Origin: Dimargaris cristalligena | Lineage: Eukaryota > Kickxellomycota > Dimargaritomycetes > Dimargaritales > Dimargaritaceae | Direction: 5' to 3' | Length of the DNA stretch: 13,710 nucleotides | Assembly: GCA_027576995.1 (NCBI GenBank) | Contig: JANBQC010000685.1 | Span: 1-13,710, forward strand | Shown: piece after piece, positions 1-9,465 of the stretch | Position numbering within the stretch: the first letter of the stretch is position 1 | Layout of the letters: each line of letters starts with the position of its first letter | Position numbers and translations under genes: made by a program | Notes under the pieces: model-generated | Told to the model about the DNA's origin: nothing | Seen by the model: the letters and a program-made list of their open reading frames with translations, nothing else | Database searches by the model: none

Positions 1-287
1 AAACTGAGGCTGCTCCAGTTGGCCCTGATAAGGTTATCGGGCTATATTACCTTGTGGCATTAATTGCAACCACAACAGTGTGTTCTCAAATATTGGAATA
101 TTTCTTATCATTAAGAATATGACCTGGTCGAATAAGTTTACAAGATTTAGTTGGGCTGAGAATATCCTTTCATTCAGCTATATTTCATCTAAAACAGTAT
201 ATATTTCAATAGCCGATAAGGGTACTCTGGTCCAAAGCCTTTACATACAGTCACATTTTGAGGTCTTCAAAATTATACAAAAAAAAA
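1..287. other. AT-rich intergenic stretch, no gene recognised
   Basis: The left edge of the window is AT-rich. Its one sizeable open frame (80-367, plus) encodes a low-complexity peptide unlike any family I know, and its last 80 bases are the antisense of the 5S rRNA gene, so I do not call it a gene. The only functional signal is the run of nine A at 279-287, which serves the neighbouring minus-strand 5S gene. Confidence 0.6.
279..287 (-). terminator. Pol III oligo-T terminator of the left 5S gene
   Basis: Nine A on the plus strand give T9 on the minus strand, starting at the base after the 5S 3' end. Pol III needs four or more T, so this is ample. Confidence 0.8.
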
Positions 288-403
288 GTTGTAGCATTGA
301 CTATTCCCAAGTGGTCACCCACCTTAGTACTAAATCAACTGATCGGGGCTTATCTTCGCAGATCTAACGGGATACGGGGCACATCCCGACATATGGCCAC
401 AAC
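288..403 (-). rRNA. 5S ribosomal RNA gene (left copy)
   Basis: This encodes the RNA polymerase III-transcribed 5S RNA of the large ribosomal subunit. Read on the minus strand it is 116 nt with the usual fungal landmarks in order: GGCCAUA near the 5' end, CCCGUUAGAUCUGCGAAG in the loop A/helix III part, and GUACUAAGGUGGGUGACC then ACUUGGGAA in the helix IV/C-box part. Its ends form an unbroken 8-bp helix I (GUUGUGGC with GCUACAAC, one G-U). Helix II pairs 15-19 (UCGGG) with 57-61 (CCCGA). Helix V pairs 65-70 with 103-108. A T9 run follows the 3' end immediately, a strong Pol III stop. The gene stands alone rather than in an array, as in many fungi. With helices, internal promoter region and terminator all present, it is probably functional. 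Confidence 0.88.
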
Positions 404-417
404 TGAAAATGTTGTGG
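397..417. repeat. Inverted repeat at the 5' end of the left 5S gene
   Basis: CCACAAC at 397-403, which is the 5' end of the minus-strand 5S gene, is mirrored by GTTGTGG at 411-417 with a 7-base spacer. It is a perfect 7-bp hairpin-capable repeat straddling the transcription start. Confidence 0.6.
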
Positions 418-2208
418 TAGGACCTGAGACCACGTAGTCAACCATAGTACTGTCTTTTAAATCACCTTCTATTTTCCTTTTATCAAGCGAAGTTGTGATT
501 TATTATTTTATAGCCTTGCAATATCATAGCAAGTGAGAGATACATCAAATACCACTTGTATTTATATTTGATATCACCATTAGCCAGATATATTTGTAAA
601 TCCCTCATTATTAATCAATTCCAGCAGTAATATTACGTAAGTGGAATTTCAACCACATCCTAAGTATAAATACCTTCAGGAGTTGCAGCTCTTAATAAAA
701 TATCTCTTTTTTCATTCTTCTGAACTGTACTGGCAGTTTTGCCTACAGTTGTCTTAGTTATTTTGAAGGATAAACCCTTACTATTTCTTTAAAGTTTGGA
801 TAAGGCATTCATGCCTATTATTGCTATTATAGCCATTCTGCCACACCACAACAAGAAGTTAAGTAATAGTGCATCCACATAAAATAACATTTTGAATATT
901 AACAAATTTTCAGTAAGAACCAGCAAAAGGATTGGGTTGCCTGAAGGTACAAAAATAAATGTCAAAGGGTAGGTTCACTAATTATTGAAAATTACCAATT
1001 GGGCTTGATGCTTTTTTATGAGCCACCACAGGTAGTTCTGGATTACTTGATGTTGATAGTTAGGAACCTAGGATTGTTGTGTGGCTACTGGGTAACTGGA
1101 GAGTCTTAGAGCAACATTGTACAGAGGGTCACCACAGGAAAGGGCCTGGGAGAGGAGGGTGGGTTCCCAGTTATCTGGGTATAGATAAAGGCATTGAGTT
1201 TTGGGATTTGTGGTTCCTGAGGGGGGGGTATAGTAGTACATACATAATTATTTAAAAACAGGAAGCATTGCCAAAAACCCATTAAATAATTGGCTAGAGG
1301 TTAGAAATAATTTAGTCAACATTGCCCCGTAGTTTACCTACACTAGTATAACTTACCTGGGCTAAATTTTAGATCATCTCACTTTAGGGATCTAGGATGC
1401 CTACTTATATTAGCAGGAAAGGCCCAATTCAATAGGTACATTATTTGCTACTTTATTAGGTTAATGCCTCCCATGCTAGTAACTATAGGGTAATACAATG
1501 GTGCATATAATTTGGATATGTTGGCTTCATCCAATATACCAAAGTGTCCCCTATCCAAACCCTTTGCCACACTCAAAACTATGGGCCAATCCATGGACTG
1601 TAGGAGATTAAAACTGCAACAGTGAGAGAACCACTTTGATGGGGAAATACTATGGCATCACCAATGGTGTTAGAGTACTAACCAATAGAAATCCCACTAT
1701 GGGAGATATATAGCGAATCAATAATTAATCAATAAAGGTTGGTCTTTTTCTTCTCTCTTAATTGATTTAATGCTAACAAATGGCTTCATTCCAAAAGCCA
1801 ATTCCATTCGGGCTTCCGGGTTTCCACTGTTGTTGATTTTGAGCATTCCAAATAGTTACTTTTCTCTTAAACTTCGAAACCTAAAATTGCCGCTTTGCGT
1901 CATTGTCAGTCCCGCATTGCTCCCCCTAAACTCGAAGATGGCTACTACATCGCCCCAGTATAATGGTAAATAGCTTCAGACCGAATCGCAGAAGTGCATT
2001 TACCAGTAGACTTAGCTCCTAGCCATGTCCCTTTTCGGTCAAGCGGTTTGCGTGCTTAAGTCAATAGAGCTGCGTTGATATATATTGACCGTACCATTAT
2101 TGTCCAATGTACTAATGTGTCCGATTATGGAATGTTGAATTTTATAAATTTATACCAGCACTGACCCAGGCCATATTAGGGGATATTAACCAGGATGTCA
2201 GCCGCTCA
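404..2208. other. AT-rich, CpG-depleted intergenic region, probably decayed repeat
   Basis: No intact gene is seen in this 1.8 kb. Between the CpG at 636 and the one at 1714 I count one CpG, at 1328, although both C and G are common; the gene regions have frequent CpG. Such loss is expected where cytosines in CpG were methylated and deaminated, typical of silenced transposon remains. Short minus-strand open stretches occur (for example 1451-1549), but none is recognisable. From about 1800 CpG returns, marking the likely start of the MED11 promoter region. An AT-rich ATATAT element lies near 2078-2087, about 120 bp before the inferred MED11 start. Confidence 0.55.
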
Positions 2209-2236
2209 ATGGCGACTATTAAATTTCCCGACTTAA
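2195..2236 (+). promoter_or_regulatory. Overlapping upstream ORF of the MED11 gene
   Basis: The first ATG before the inferred MED11 start is at 2195 and reads 13 codons to a TAA ending at 2236, out of frame with and overlapping the main start at 2209. It has A at -3, a better context than the main ATG, which has T at -3 and G at +4. If it lies in the transcript it should reduce MED11 translation unless scanning leaks. If transcription starts after 2195 it has no effect. Confidence 0.35.
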
Positions 2237-3128
2237 ATACCCCAACCGTGTCCAACCAGCCCGTGAAGAGCGAGTCAACCCAAGACCAGGAGTCGCCCAG
2301 CGCGGCTAAAATCTTCGAGTTAAATGTCGTCGAAAAGGTAAGCTTTATACTTGACTCCCTTTTCCCATTAGAAATAATTAACTAATAATCTCGCGGCCTT
2401 TGGTCATATAATTTTGATACAGGATTTGGGTGACATTTATTCGTACTTGTCTAATCGGCGTAAGTCCACTTATATTATCTAACCGGTGTCCTTTTGGCAC
2501 CCACCTATTGCTTCCTCCCCGCAATACGGCTACTAGAAAATCATACGGCTACTGCAAATCGCTAGCGAGACCCTAAACATGCTTGCTAGTGCCGATCACG
2601 AGGAGCTGTTGAACGACTCCAATTCCACTGCCTTTCTATCGGCCAACTCTGGTCTGAAGCAGTACGACGACAACACTAAGCAATATTTGCAATTACTTGA
2701 TGTAAGTGTCTCTCATTCGTTGGGTGTTTGACTAAATGGTGGTAATAACTACATCTGAGTTAACTTTATGCGATGCGACAACGTCTATTTTAGACGAAAA
2801 AAAAATAAAAATGGTCCTTCGGCATTACAACCTCGAATTTAGAAGAGGACTTGAGCCAATCTTCTATTAATTCGCCCTACCTAACTAATTAAATATGTGT
2901 GTGTGTCTATTCGTTTTTCACATTTCACCGTTCTCCACTGTGCGGAATCATTAGGAAATTCAATTGAGTATGCGTAAGCAGTATCACTATTTGACGTTGT
3001 CTGGCACGGCTGGCTTTAACCTTCCTGTGCGGGTATCGGTCTACGACTTGGATAAAGTCTTGGATGCTCTCACCCGTGCTATCGGTCTCGTTCGCGCTGA
3101 ATTGACTGCGCTCAGTAATATGCAGTAG
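2209..3128 (+). CDS. MED11: Mediator complex subunit 11 (MED11-like), three exons
   Basis: MED11 is a small head-module subunit of Mediator, the nuclear coactivator of RNA polymerase II. My model joins exons 2209-2337, 2537-2701 and 2955-3128 (155 residues). Introns are 2338-2536 (GTAAGC...CTAG) and 2702-2954 (GTAAGT...TTAG), both phase 0. After a polar, disordered-looking N-terminal 33 residues, the core reads FELNVVEKKIIRLLQIASET, with the spacing of the family's first helix (L-x-x-[VI]-E-x-x-I-x-x-[IL]-L-Q-x-A). A second helix runs through KQYLQLLDEIQLSMRKQYHYL across the exon junction, and a final helix (VLDALTRAIGLVRAEL) closes the protein. Helix order and length fit MED11 (about 115-130 residues in yeast and human) plus the N-terminal tail. 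The start is uncertain: the ATG has a weak context and an overlapping upstream ORF. Another small helical Mediator head subunit such as MED22 is less likely. Confidence 0.65.
2423..2459 (+). other. Cryptic 37-nt exon inside MED11 intron 1
   Basis: Intron 1 contains a second pair of good splice sites. An acceptor ATACAG ends at 2422, preceded by a branch-like TAACTAATAA, and a consensus donor GTAAGT starts at 2460, followed by a branch-like CTAAC. The enclosed 37 nt is open in frame after exon 1, but its length is not a multiple of three. Including it leads to a stop nine codons into exon 3. I therefore leave it out of the coding model; it may be an alternative, frame-breaking exon. Confidence 0.4.
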
Positions 3129-4173
3129 CGTGGTTAGGGCTGGAATGGGAGAGAATACCCGTTTGATTTAGGCCCTCGAAATAACCCGTGTATAATAAAC
3201 ACCATGTAATTTGCTGACCCGGCAAGTGCAGATTTCTTCCACACCCCATTGCCGCTATCCGGTTCTATTACCAAAGCTATAAGTGTGCATTGCGCTAAGG
3301 GGCGGTCTAATACTGCGTCGGCCGATTACTAGACATAGTGGCAACAATAGGCCGAGTGCCCATTGTTACGTTGGTCATGCTCGTCTACAACTGGGGCCGC
3401 CTTTCGAAAGACGGGTTGATTCTTAACCCACGGCAAACCCCTATTGTAGGACCATTCGTGGAGCCAGCATGACCCCCATTTCATTTGCAATACATTATAT
3501 TTGCCCCTCAATAACTGCAATGGCTGAGCCGGTCAGGATACCTTCTGTCGTTGGGGAAGAAAAGGGGTATTGGTGGGTATTGATTTTGGAATCAGTTTCC
3601 TGGTTTGGTTTTAGGAATATTCACTATAATATACCTATGTAATATATCATTGAAATTGAATTGTAATGAGGTGTTCGCCCTTCCAAGTCAAAGGGGGGAC
3701 ACCGGGTCGGTAATTAGTTTCTGCCGCCCAGCCGACTGTAATATATAATAAGCCGTAATCTGGAACCTTTCCGCCTGCCATTTCCACCTCTTACACTGAC
3801 GGGACATATACCGCCGACCAGCCTGGTGTTCCGCCGGTCTCAGTTGGAGCTACGTAGATAAGTGGGAAAGTGGTGTTACATCACCAGTAAATATACCGCC
3901 CGTAGTGTTGTTGTTTCCCGGTTGTCCTGCGTTTGTTTTTGCCAGCTGCTTATTATCTTCTATCAAGTATACTTGGCATGGTCACGCCTTAAATTCGTAT
4001 ATCCACCACCTATTCAATCGTGACTCATTCACTCACTCTTCTGTTTGTCTCTCACCTGTTCGACCATTGCTCGGTTCTATAATTCCTTCGAATTGGTTCT
4101 CCGTCGCCTTTGTCGACCCACCCTCCCCTACTCTTTACCCTATAACCCTCCGGCTCTAGCCCCACAGCCCATA
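3129..4173. other. Intergenic region between MED11 and POM33 genes
   Basis: About 1.04 kb between two genes on the same strand. Several short open frames occur (for example 3329-3520 minus, 3905-4159 plus), but none resembles a known family. From about 3900 the plus strand becomes C/T-rich up to the POM33 start, as is common for fungal promoters and 5' leaders. I see no tRNA, snRNA or repeat. Confidence 0.5.
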
Positions 4174-5654
4174 ATGGCCTCAGCACGCGCGGCCCCTGCC
4201 CGACTTCCTCCGCTTAGCCAGCGCTTGGTGGAATTGGCTAAAGTAAGTTGCACTATTGCAATACTGTCAGTCAAAGGCTTCTGTGTCTTACATCCCAGAA
4301 TCGACCACGCAATCTATGTACTTCAATTTACCCTTACAGGGTCCTAATTTTATATAAGAGGCCGTGTCTCGACACCTGTTTATCCCATCGGGACGGCGGT
4401 CTAAGTAGTTCGAATAGATCCTCTGACCCTTTCTTGGTGGCATTCACTCATAAGGGGGCCCTCATCAACACCTTAGCACACACTAGTCGATATGACGTCA
4501 AACTTGGAATGGCGGTGGTGGTCACCAATCCAATGAGTTTATCATTCCTGCTAACCATTTCGATTTATTGATATTCATCTGAAATTGATGGCTATAATCC
4601 CCCGAACTATCCCCTCCCGAACACCAGACTGCCGAATTCGTGTGGTGGATTGGACATGTCATCGTGGTCATATTTGCCAGCCTCTACTTTATCCGCCTAT
4701 TCCTGACCTTCACCTCCGTGCCTTCCCTGTACTACCGAGCCTACCTCGGTGCCCTCCTAAGCTATATCGTGGTCATCTACAAGTCCCACGGCAAGCCCCA
4801 GTTCAATACCGAGTTCCTCCAGCGCATCGGAGGCGACGAAAATGTGCAGTACTTCTTTTTGGCCCTGACCTGGTATCTCATGGCCCCCCTTTTCGTCACT
4901 TTACCGCCCTTCTTGATCTTTTCGTCCCTGCACACCGCCAACTATATGATCCACAATCTATTGCCGACCCTGTTCCCCCAGATCACCGCCGAACTCGCGG
5001 CTCAATCGTCGACCGCCTCCGGCTCCCGCCGGTCCGGCAATGGCAGTAAAGATGCTGGTGCCCAGGCCCGTGACTTAGCTAAGCTTACCTTCCCCGCCCG
5101 CATGGCTAGTATCCTGCAGACATCGTACAAGAACCTCAATACCCCTGCTCTGAACGCGGCCGGACTTTGGGAAGTCGCCGTCGTTATGCCTGGTTTAGTT
5201 CTGGCTGCTATCACGTAAGTTGAGATGGGATGCCCCGCTGTATTACAAACTGGGCTACTATTTTAATATGTTTTACATGTGTGTGTGCTCTATTAACCTA
5301 CTCCCTGTCGACCTTATCGCTCACTTATGGAGTCCGATCACTGTCACTAATACGGCCAGCTCTATACACATTTTTGATGTATCCATTGCTTCTCCAACCG
5401 ATAGTTTCCAGGGATCGTTCATCGCCCCCTTCTTCTACGCCCATTTCCTTCGTATGCGCTATATTTTCTCGAGCAAGACCCAACAGGCCTTTAGTTTTGT
5501 GCGTGCCAAGCTCGACCAATTCTTCTGCCCTCCCTCGGCCCACCCTAGCATCCCCCCGGTGGTTACTTCCACCTACGTCAAGATGAGAGACTGGACCATC
5601 AACTTTGGGAATAAGGCTACCCAGCAGCGTCAGAGTCAACAAGCTGCCCGCTAA
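4174..5654 (+). CDS. POM33/Tts1/TMEM33-family nuclear envelope and ER membrane protein, three exons
   Basis: This family (yeast Pom33/Per33, fission yeast Tts1, animal TMEM33) sits in the ER and nuclear envelope and helps nuclear pore distribution and membrane shape. Exons 4174-4242, 4628-5214 and 5405-5654 give 301 residues. Introns 4243-4627 (GTAAGT...CCAG, phase 0) and 5215-5404 (GTAAGT...ATAG, phase 2) restore one continuous frame. Hydrophobic segments lie at about 28-50, 60-74, 98-123 and 203-219. The family signature follows near 220-238: FQGSFIAPFFYAHFLRMRY, comparable to the TMEM33 stretch ending in YRFLTLRY. A Ser/Gly-rich loop at about 150-165 separates the third and fourth segments, and the tail is Gln-rich. 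The ATG at 4174 has A at -3 and opens a frame that leads straight into the first membrane segment. Intron retention would stop translation at once, because the second donor itself contains an in-frame TAA. Confidence 0.85.
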
Positions 5655-6415
5655 TTTGCTGGCCCAGGTTCTTCCCCTCCTGCAGCCTTCTATTTTTTCA
5701 ACCCCTCGCCCCCCAGCAATACCAGCCGACGTTACTACATGATTCAGGTATACTTGTCCACATACCTCGTTGTCTCTATCCATCCCGTTCACTACATTCT
5801 CTCTATTATACATAGCTTTATATATTGATATATATACATGTGTGTGCGTTCTCATATTAGTATGTTTTAAAAGGGTTTCAATTAGTCCAATGTCATTTTC
5901 TGACTGTTTGGTTGAAGCGACTTTGCGTTGTAGCCTTCATTTTGGCCCACCTTGGGCCTAACGAGAACCCATTAAATATTAACTGTTTTCGTATTATGAT
6001 CAAATCTAAAGTAAATTTAACACATTGGGTAAGAAAAAATACCTCCGGCGGCGGTTTGTCGTTATCTAAACGGCGGGGGCTGAGTTGATGCGATCGGCAA
6101 ATAAAGCGAATGAGCAAATTCACAAAAAAAAGGGGAGGTTAACACGGCCGATTCAATTTATCGACTTTACACGGTACTGTGTCGGATACGGGCCCCTGGG
6201 TACCACCTGGGCCCCAACGTAATGTTTAACACATTCCAGGGGGTGGTTTCTGGGGAGCAAGGGGCGGGTTGGCCTTGGCCCCTCTCTTGAATTATCCTTG
6301 TGAATTCCGATAACAGTGGTTTAAGGATTCCTAAATGGTGAGCCATCCTCCCCCCCACTCCCCGTCCAACTCCACGACTACTAATGCTAATACGGACACA
6401 TCTTAGATCGACCCC
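5655..6415. other. Convergent intergenic region (3' ends of POM33 and aspartic protease genes)
   Basis: This 761-bp stretch holds both 3' untranslated regions. A hairpin-capable GGCCCA-CCT-TGGGCC lies at 5944-5958, and a second GGGCCC-rich imperfect inverted repeat lies at about 6190-6215. The 11-mer TTTAACACATT occurs at 6016-6026 and again at 6225-6235. No coding region is convincing; the short open frames on the minus strand (5893-6123, 6167-6358) look random. Confidence 0.5.
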
Positions 6416-7759
6416 TCATTTAACACCAATTATAGTATACTTACCGAAGCCGACGCGGTGGTTTTTGGCATCGAAGACCGAATAATAATAGCGTAGGAAA
6501 GTGTTGCCCACAATCCACCGCTGGGGTAGACTGCCGACACCGAAACCGGATTTGCACGAGTCGGAGCCGTTGTCAATAACGTAGGCCTCAGGGGGCAGCG
6601 GGAACGAGATGCCGTTCATTTGGATATGGACCACGGGAAGTTCATCTAGTTGGCAGGTGATACTGAACATGCTGGAGGAGGACGAGTCGCGGGTAGCCCC
6701 CAGGGCGTCGTTAATAGTTTCGGCGTCGTCGGCGTTCATCAGGATGAGGGAGGTACCCGTATCAATGATGGCTGATTGACTGCTCAATTCCAGCTGGTCC
6801 TGGTCAGCGGGAAGGATGTTCATAGCATTGGCCAGGCCTACTCCGGTGAGGGCCACTTCCCAGTACAGCTGCCGAGTCACCGGTATGTAGGCGATGGGTC
6901 CCCGGAACTGGGCGGGATCAACTCCCCCGAAAATAACTTCGGAACCGCCGTTGGGGCCCCGTCGACTATTGACGTAGAATGAAAATATGGGTTCCTGAAC
7001 GAGATTGAGGCTCAGCATGTGGTCGAAGAGGGTATCCGTGCCCAATTTGGATAGCGCGCTATAGGCCAGACCAACAATGCCGTCCAAGGGAGTACGGGCG
7101 AAGAAGGGAGCCATTTCCGTGCTTTCCCCGAATGACTGGTGGGGTACAGCAATGTCGCCCACTTCGGCGGTGTCGTAGCTCTGGACGCCCCGGACGAATC
7201 CCGTTCCGTAGCGCACGTAGAAGGTTTGCCCTGAGTTGCCCTGGTAGGAGGACGAGCTGGCCCCGTCGAACCGACTTTTCATGGCGCAGACGGTGGATTC
7301 GCATTGAACCGACGGTACCCAAAAGTCCGCACTACCGGTATCGAACACCACCTGGAAGGTTTGTCCCGGAGTACCCACATTGACGGGTCCGAAGTAAAGC
7401 ACATTGTTGTGGTTGGCTAATTGGGTGGTCAGCGGCCGATTGGCCGGCAACGGCTTACGGGGGCGGGGACCCGCCCGGACTTCGCGAACACCGAGTGGCA
7501 CCGTCTTGGGATCTGTCGGGTCCTTTGGTTCTTCCTCGCCGGTCTGGGACATATCCAGATCGACGAGTTGTTGGAGTGCGGTGGTCGTGTTCATGAGACC
7601 GTATTTGACTTGGGTCCGGATAATCTGATCCTGGAGAAAGGTATATAAGTTGCGGTCGTCGGGCACATGGCCAACGAGAGGGACCCGGGCTATTTTGGCA
7701 GCAGTGGCCTGGTGGGCCAGGGTCAACAAAAAGAACCCCGACAGAATGTAGACGCGCAT
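6416..7759 (-). CDS. Secreted pepsin-type aspartic protease (family A1)
   Basis: This is an intronless, 447-residue aspartic endopeptidase made as a secreted zymogen. An N-terminal hydrophobic segment (about 1-20, ending ATAA) is a signal peptide. A propeptide with an acidic/proline-rich stretch (about 70-90) and a basic stretch (91-108) precedes the mature enzyme. Both catalytic motifs are intact: D140-T-G in VVFDTGSADFWVPS and D333-T-G in AIIDTGTSLIL. The flap tyrosine is Y184 (YGTG). Cysteines C153/C158 and C369/C402 match the two classical pepsin disulphides. Near the end, WIVGNTFLRYYYSVFD is the conserved C-terminal A1 motif. Two N-glycosylation sequons are visible (N57, N397). There is no C-terminal hydrophobic segment or Ser/Thr-rich tail, so it is probably released rather than GPI-anchored. 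The exact substrate is unknown; nutrition or host/prey degradation is typical of fungal members. Confidence 0.95.
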   Translation of the reverse strand: MRVYILSGFFLLTLAHQATAAKIARVPLVGHVPDDRNLYTFLQDQIIRTQVKYGLMNTTTALQQLVDLDMSQTGEEEPKDPTDPKTVPLGVREVRAGPRPRKPLPANRPLTTQLANHNNVLYFGPVNVGTPGQTFQVVFDTGSADFWVPSVQCESTVCAMKSRFDGASSSSYQGNSGQTFYVRYGTGFVRGVQSYDTAEVGDIAVPHQSFGESTEMAPFFARTPLDGIVGLAYSALSKLGTDTLFDHMLSLNLVQEPIFSFYVNSRRGPNGGSEVIFGGVDPAQFRGPIAYIPVTRQLYWEVALTGVGLANAMNILPADQDQLELSSQSAIIDTGTSLILMNADDAETINDALGATRDSSSSSMFSITCQLDELPVVHIQMNGISFPLPPEAYVIDNGSDSCKSGFGVGSLPQRWIVGNTFLRYYYSVFDAKNHRVGFGKYTIIGVK

Positions 7760-9465
7760 AGTTAGCGGTGTAGGAGGTAGGCAATCTGTGCGAATAAGAT
7801 ACTTAGGGCAAGATAAAAAAACGTAAAACTGGTGTATCCAGCGATGTCGAATTATTGATCGGTGATATAAAATAAAGTAATCAGTTAGTAAATACTGTGG
7901 TGCTTGAAATAAAAATACAATACGCGTTGAGTCATGGTAAAAAGCTCGAGTTCATTCAGAAATACCCCGAAGTTCGCAGTATCAGTCAAGGTCAAATAAA
8001 TATACAGACCGGCGGGTATTTCCCGATCAGGGTAACTATTAAATGGTAGACGATAAATCCGATTCAGTAATCTAGCCCGGCGCGCTAGAGACACTCATTA
8101 TATAGGAACTGGGTCCGCCAATTCCCTGGCTTCCCCACCACTCCATGGCATCGGCTTGTCTGAAACCGCCCGGAGTCTGGATTCGGACGATTTGTGCCAT
8201 TAGAGACCGAGGGGGGAATAGGTAGTATAACTCCAACTCTCTCCCTTGGGCGATGGAGCCGTTCACCTGGGGTTAATGCCCTTCTCGTCCCACCCCCATC
8301 CCCAGTCCCCTTGTTAATCCACCTACTACTTTTTAAAACCACCCTGAGTGTCAGCTACTCGATCTCGTGGATGCAAGATAGTCAACTGAGTTAAGGAGTA
8401 CGTGCGGGGGTAAATATTAGGGGTATTTTGAGGCCATTACTGTAATATTGGTTAAAGGATACGCGAGTACCGAGATCAAGGGGAGGACAGCGGTCCTAGG
8501 AATGGGACCAGGGGTATTGTTGAAGTGTCACTGGTCAATTAAAACTCCGAGCACCGTGGCATTAACTTATTAGGTGACACCTATGGCGGGGGATCACAAG
8601 GGAAAACCTATTTGTAAGGTTAATCATCCCCTTACAATTCATTCAAACTTATGTTTTGCTGGGCAGAACTTACCCTATATGCCTCGTGCGCTATGCAAGG
8701 TTCTTATTGTAGGTCAAATCGAAGTATAGTCAACCCTTCGAGTTTGCGTAAGCTGTAGCGACTCGTCTATCCACGATGACTACAGGAGAGGCAATAAGCG
8801 GTAGAGGTTGAAAAACTCCCCATAATCCCCCCTCTTCTTGACCCAACCTAATTCCGGTGCTAAGGGTTTCGGACACGTTCCCCTGACGATAGCCTAGGAC
8901 GCTAGGATCCATTGGTAGGGGATAAGTCCGTCGGCATCTAAGTACTGTCAACTATTTTAGGATGCGGGGTTTATTATACAGCAATCTACGTCATCGAGTG
9001 GCCTAATAATGAGAAACTCCTTCAGACGTAGGTGTTTTAAGGCCGCGTGGTTTACCTTGTGGAACAGATCGGGGTTCAGACTTGTTAGCCCCCTCCCCCT
9101 TGAGTTACCCTGAGTCTTACACGTCCAGTTTGGTTTATTTTACTAGCTAAAGGACCTTTGAATTTGAATTTTCTTACCAAAAAAGAATAGGATAAAAGTG
9201 GTAGATAAAGTAAGACTAGAAAAGTGAGTAATGGGATAGTGGCAAGTACTGTAAGGATATTGGGATAGCGGCAATCGAGATATAGCCCAAAGTAGTATTT
9301 TTGAAACAGGTGGGCAGGGTACACTACAATGGTTGCTGAAGGGATATTGCCGAGTGGAGAATGGCAATGGGTGGTACTGGGCGGTTTCGGCTATCCAATA
9401 GCTAGACCCTTTTTCGAAAATGGGAGGTCCGTGGGAGGGGTCTTAGGTTAATTGAAGGCCAGCTC
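7760..9465. other. Long intergenic region between protease and KRE6-like genes
   Basis: About 1.7 kb with no gene I can support. The part near 7860-7880 is AT-rich with a TATAAAATAAA-like tract and may be the protease promoter. Around 8072-8394 several frames are open on both strands, but their peptides have no recognisable motif. A short imperfect direct repeat, GGGATAGTGGCAA/GGGATAGCGGCAA, lies at 9233-9245 and 9262-9274. The part at 9150-9260 is purine-rich on the plus strand, probably 3' flank of the KRE6-like gene. Confidence 0.45.

Noticed and set aside
80..367. 95-codon plus-strand open frame at the left end
   Set aside because: Its 3' part is antisense to the 5S rRNA gene and the rest is AT-rich with no recognisable domain.
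1081..1150. Minus-strand reading with GDPLYNVAL, resembling a reverse-transcriptase motif
   Set aside because: The middle of the expected motif is missing and no other RT motif could be found nearby in any frame.
3329..3520. 63-codon minus-strand open frame between MED11 and POM33
   Set aside because: No motif, poor start context and no supporting neighbours; a chance frame.
4243..4627. Possible snoRNA or protein in POM33 intron 1
   Set aside because: No C/D boxes in the right order and no H/ACA layout; the open frame of 4248-4571 crosses splice sites and has no domain.
5220..5404. Coding extension through POM33 intron 2 (a long open frame starting at 5220)
   Set aside because: It is not in frame with exon 2, which meets a TAA in the donor. 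Splicing 5214 to 5405 restores the family signature exactly.
8072..8394. Cluster of open frames on both strands
   Set aside because: All are short, overlapping and without recognisable motifs; frames stay open because of local base composition.
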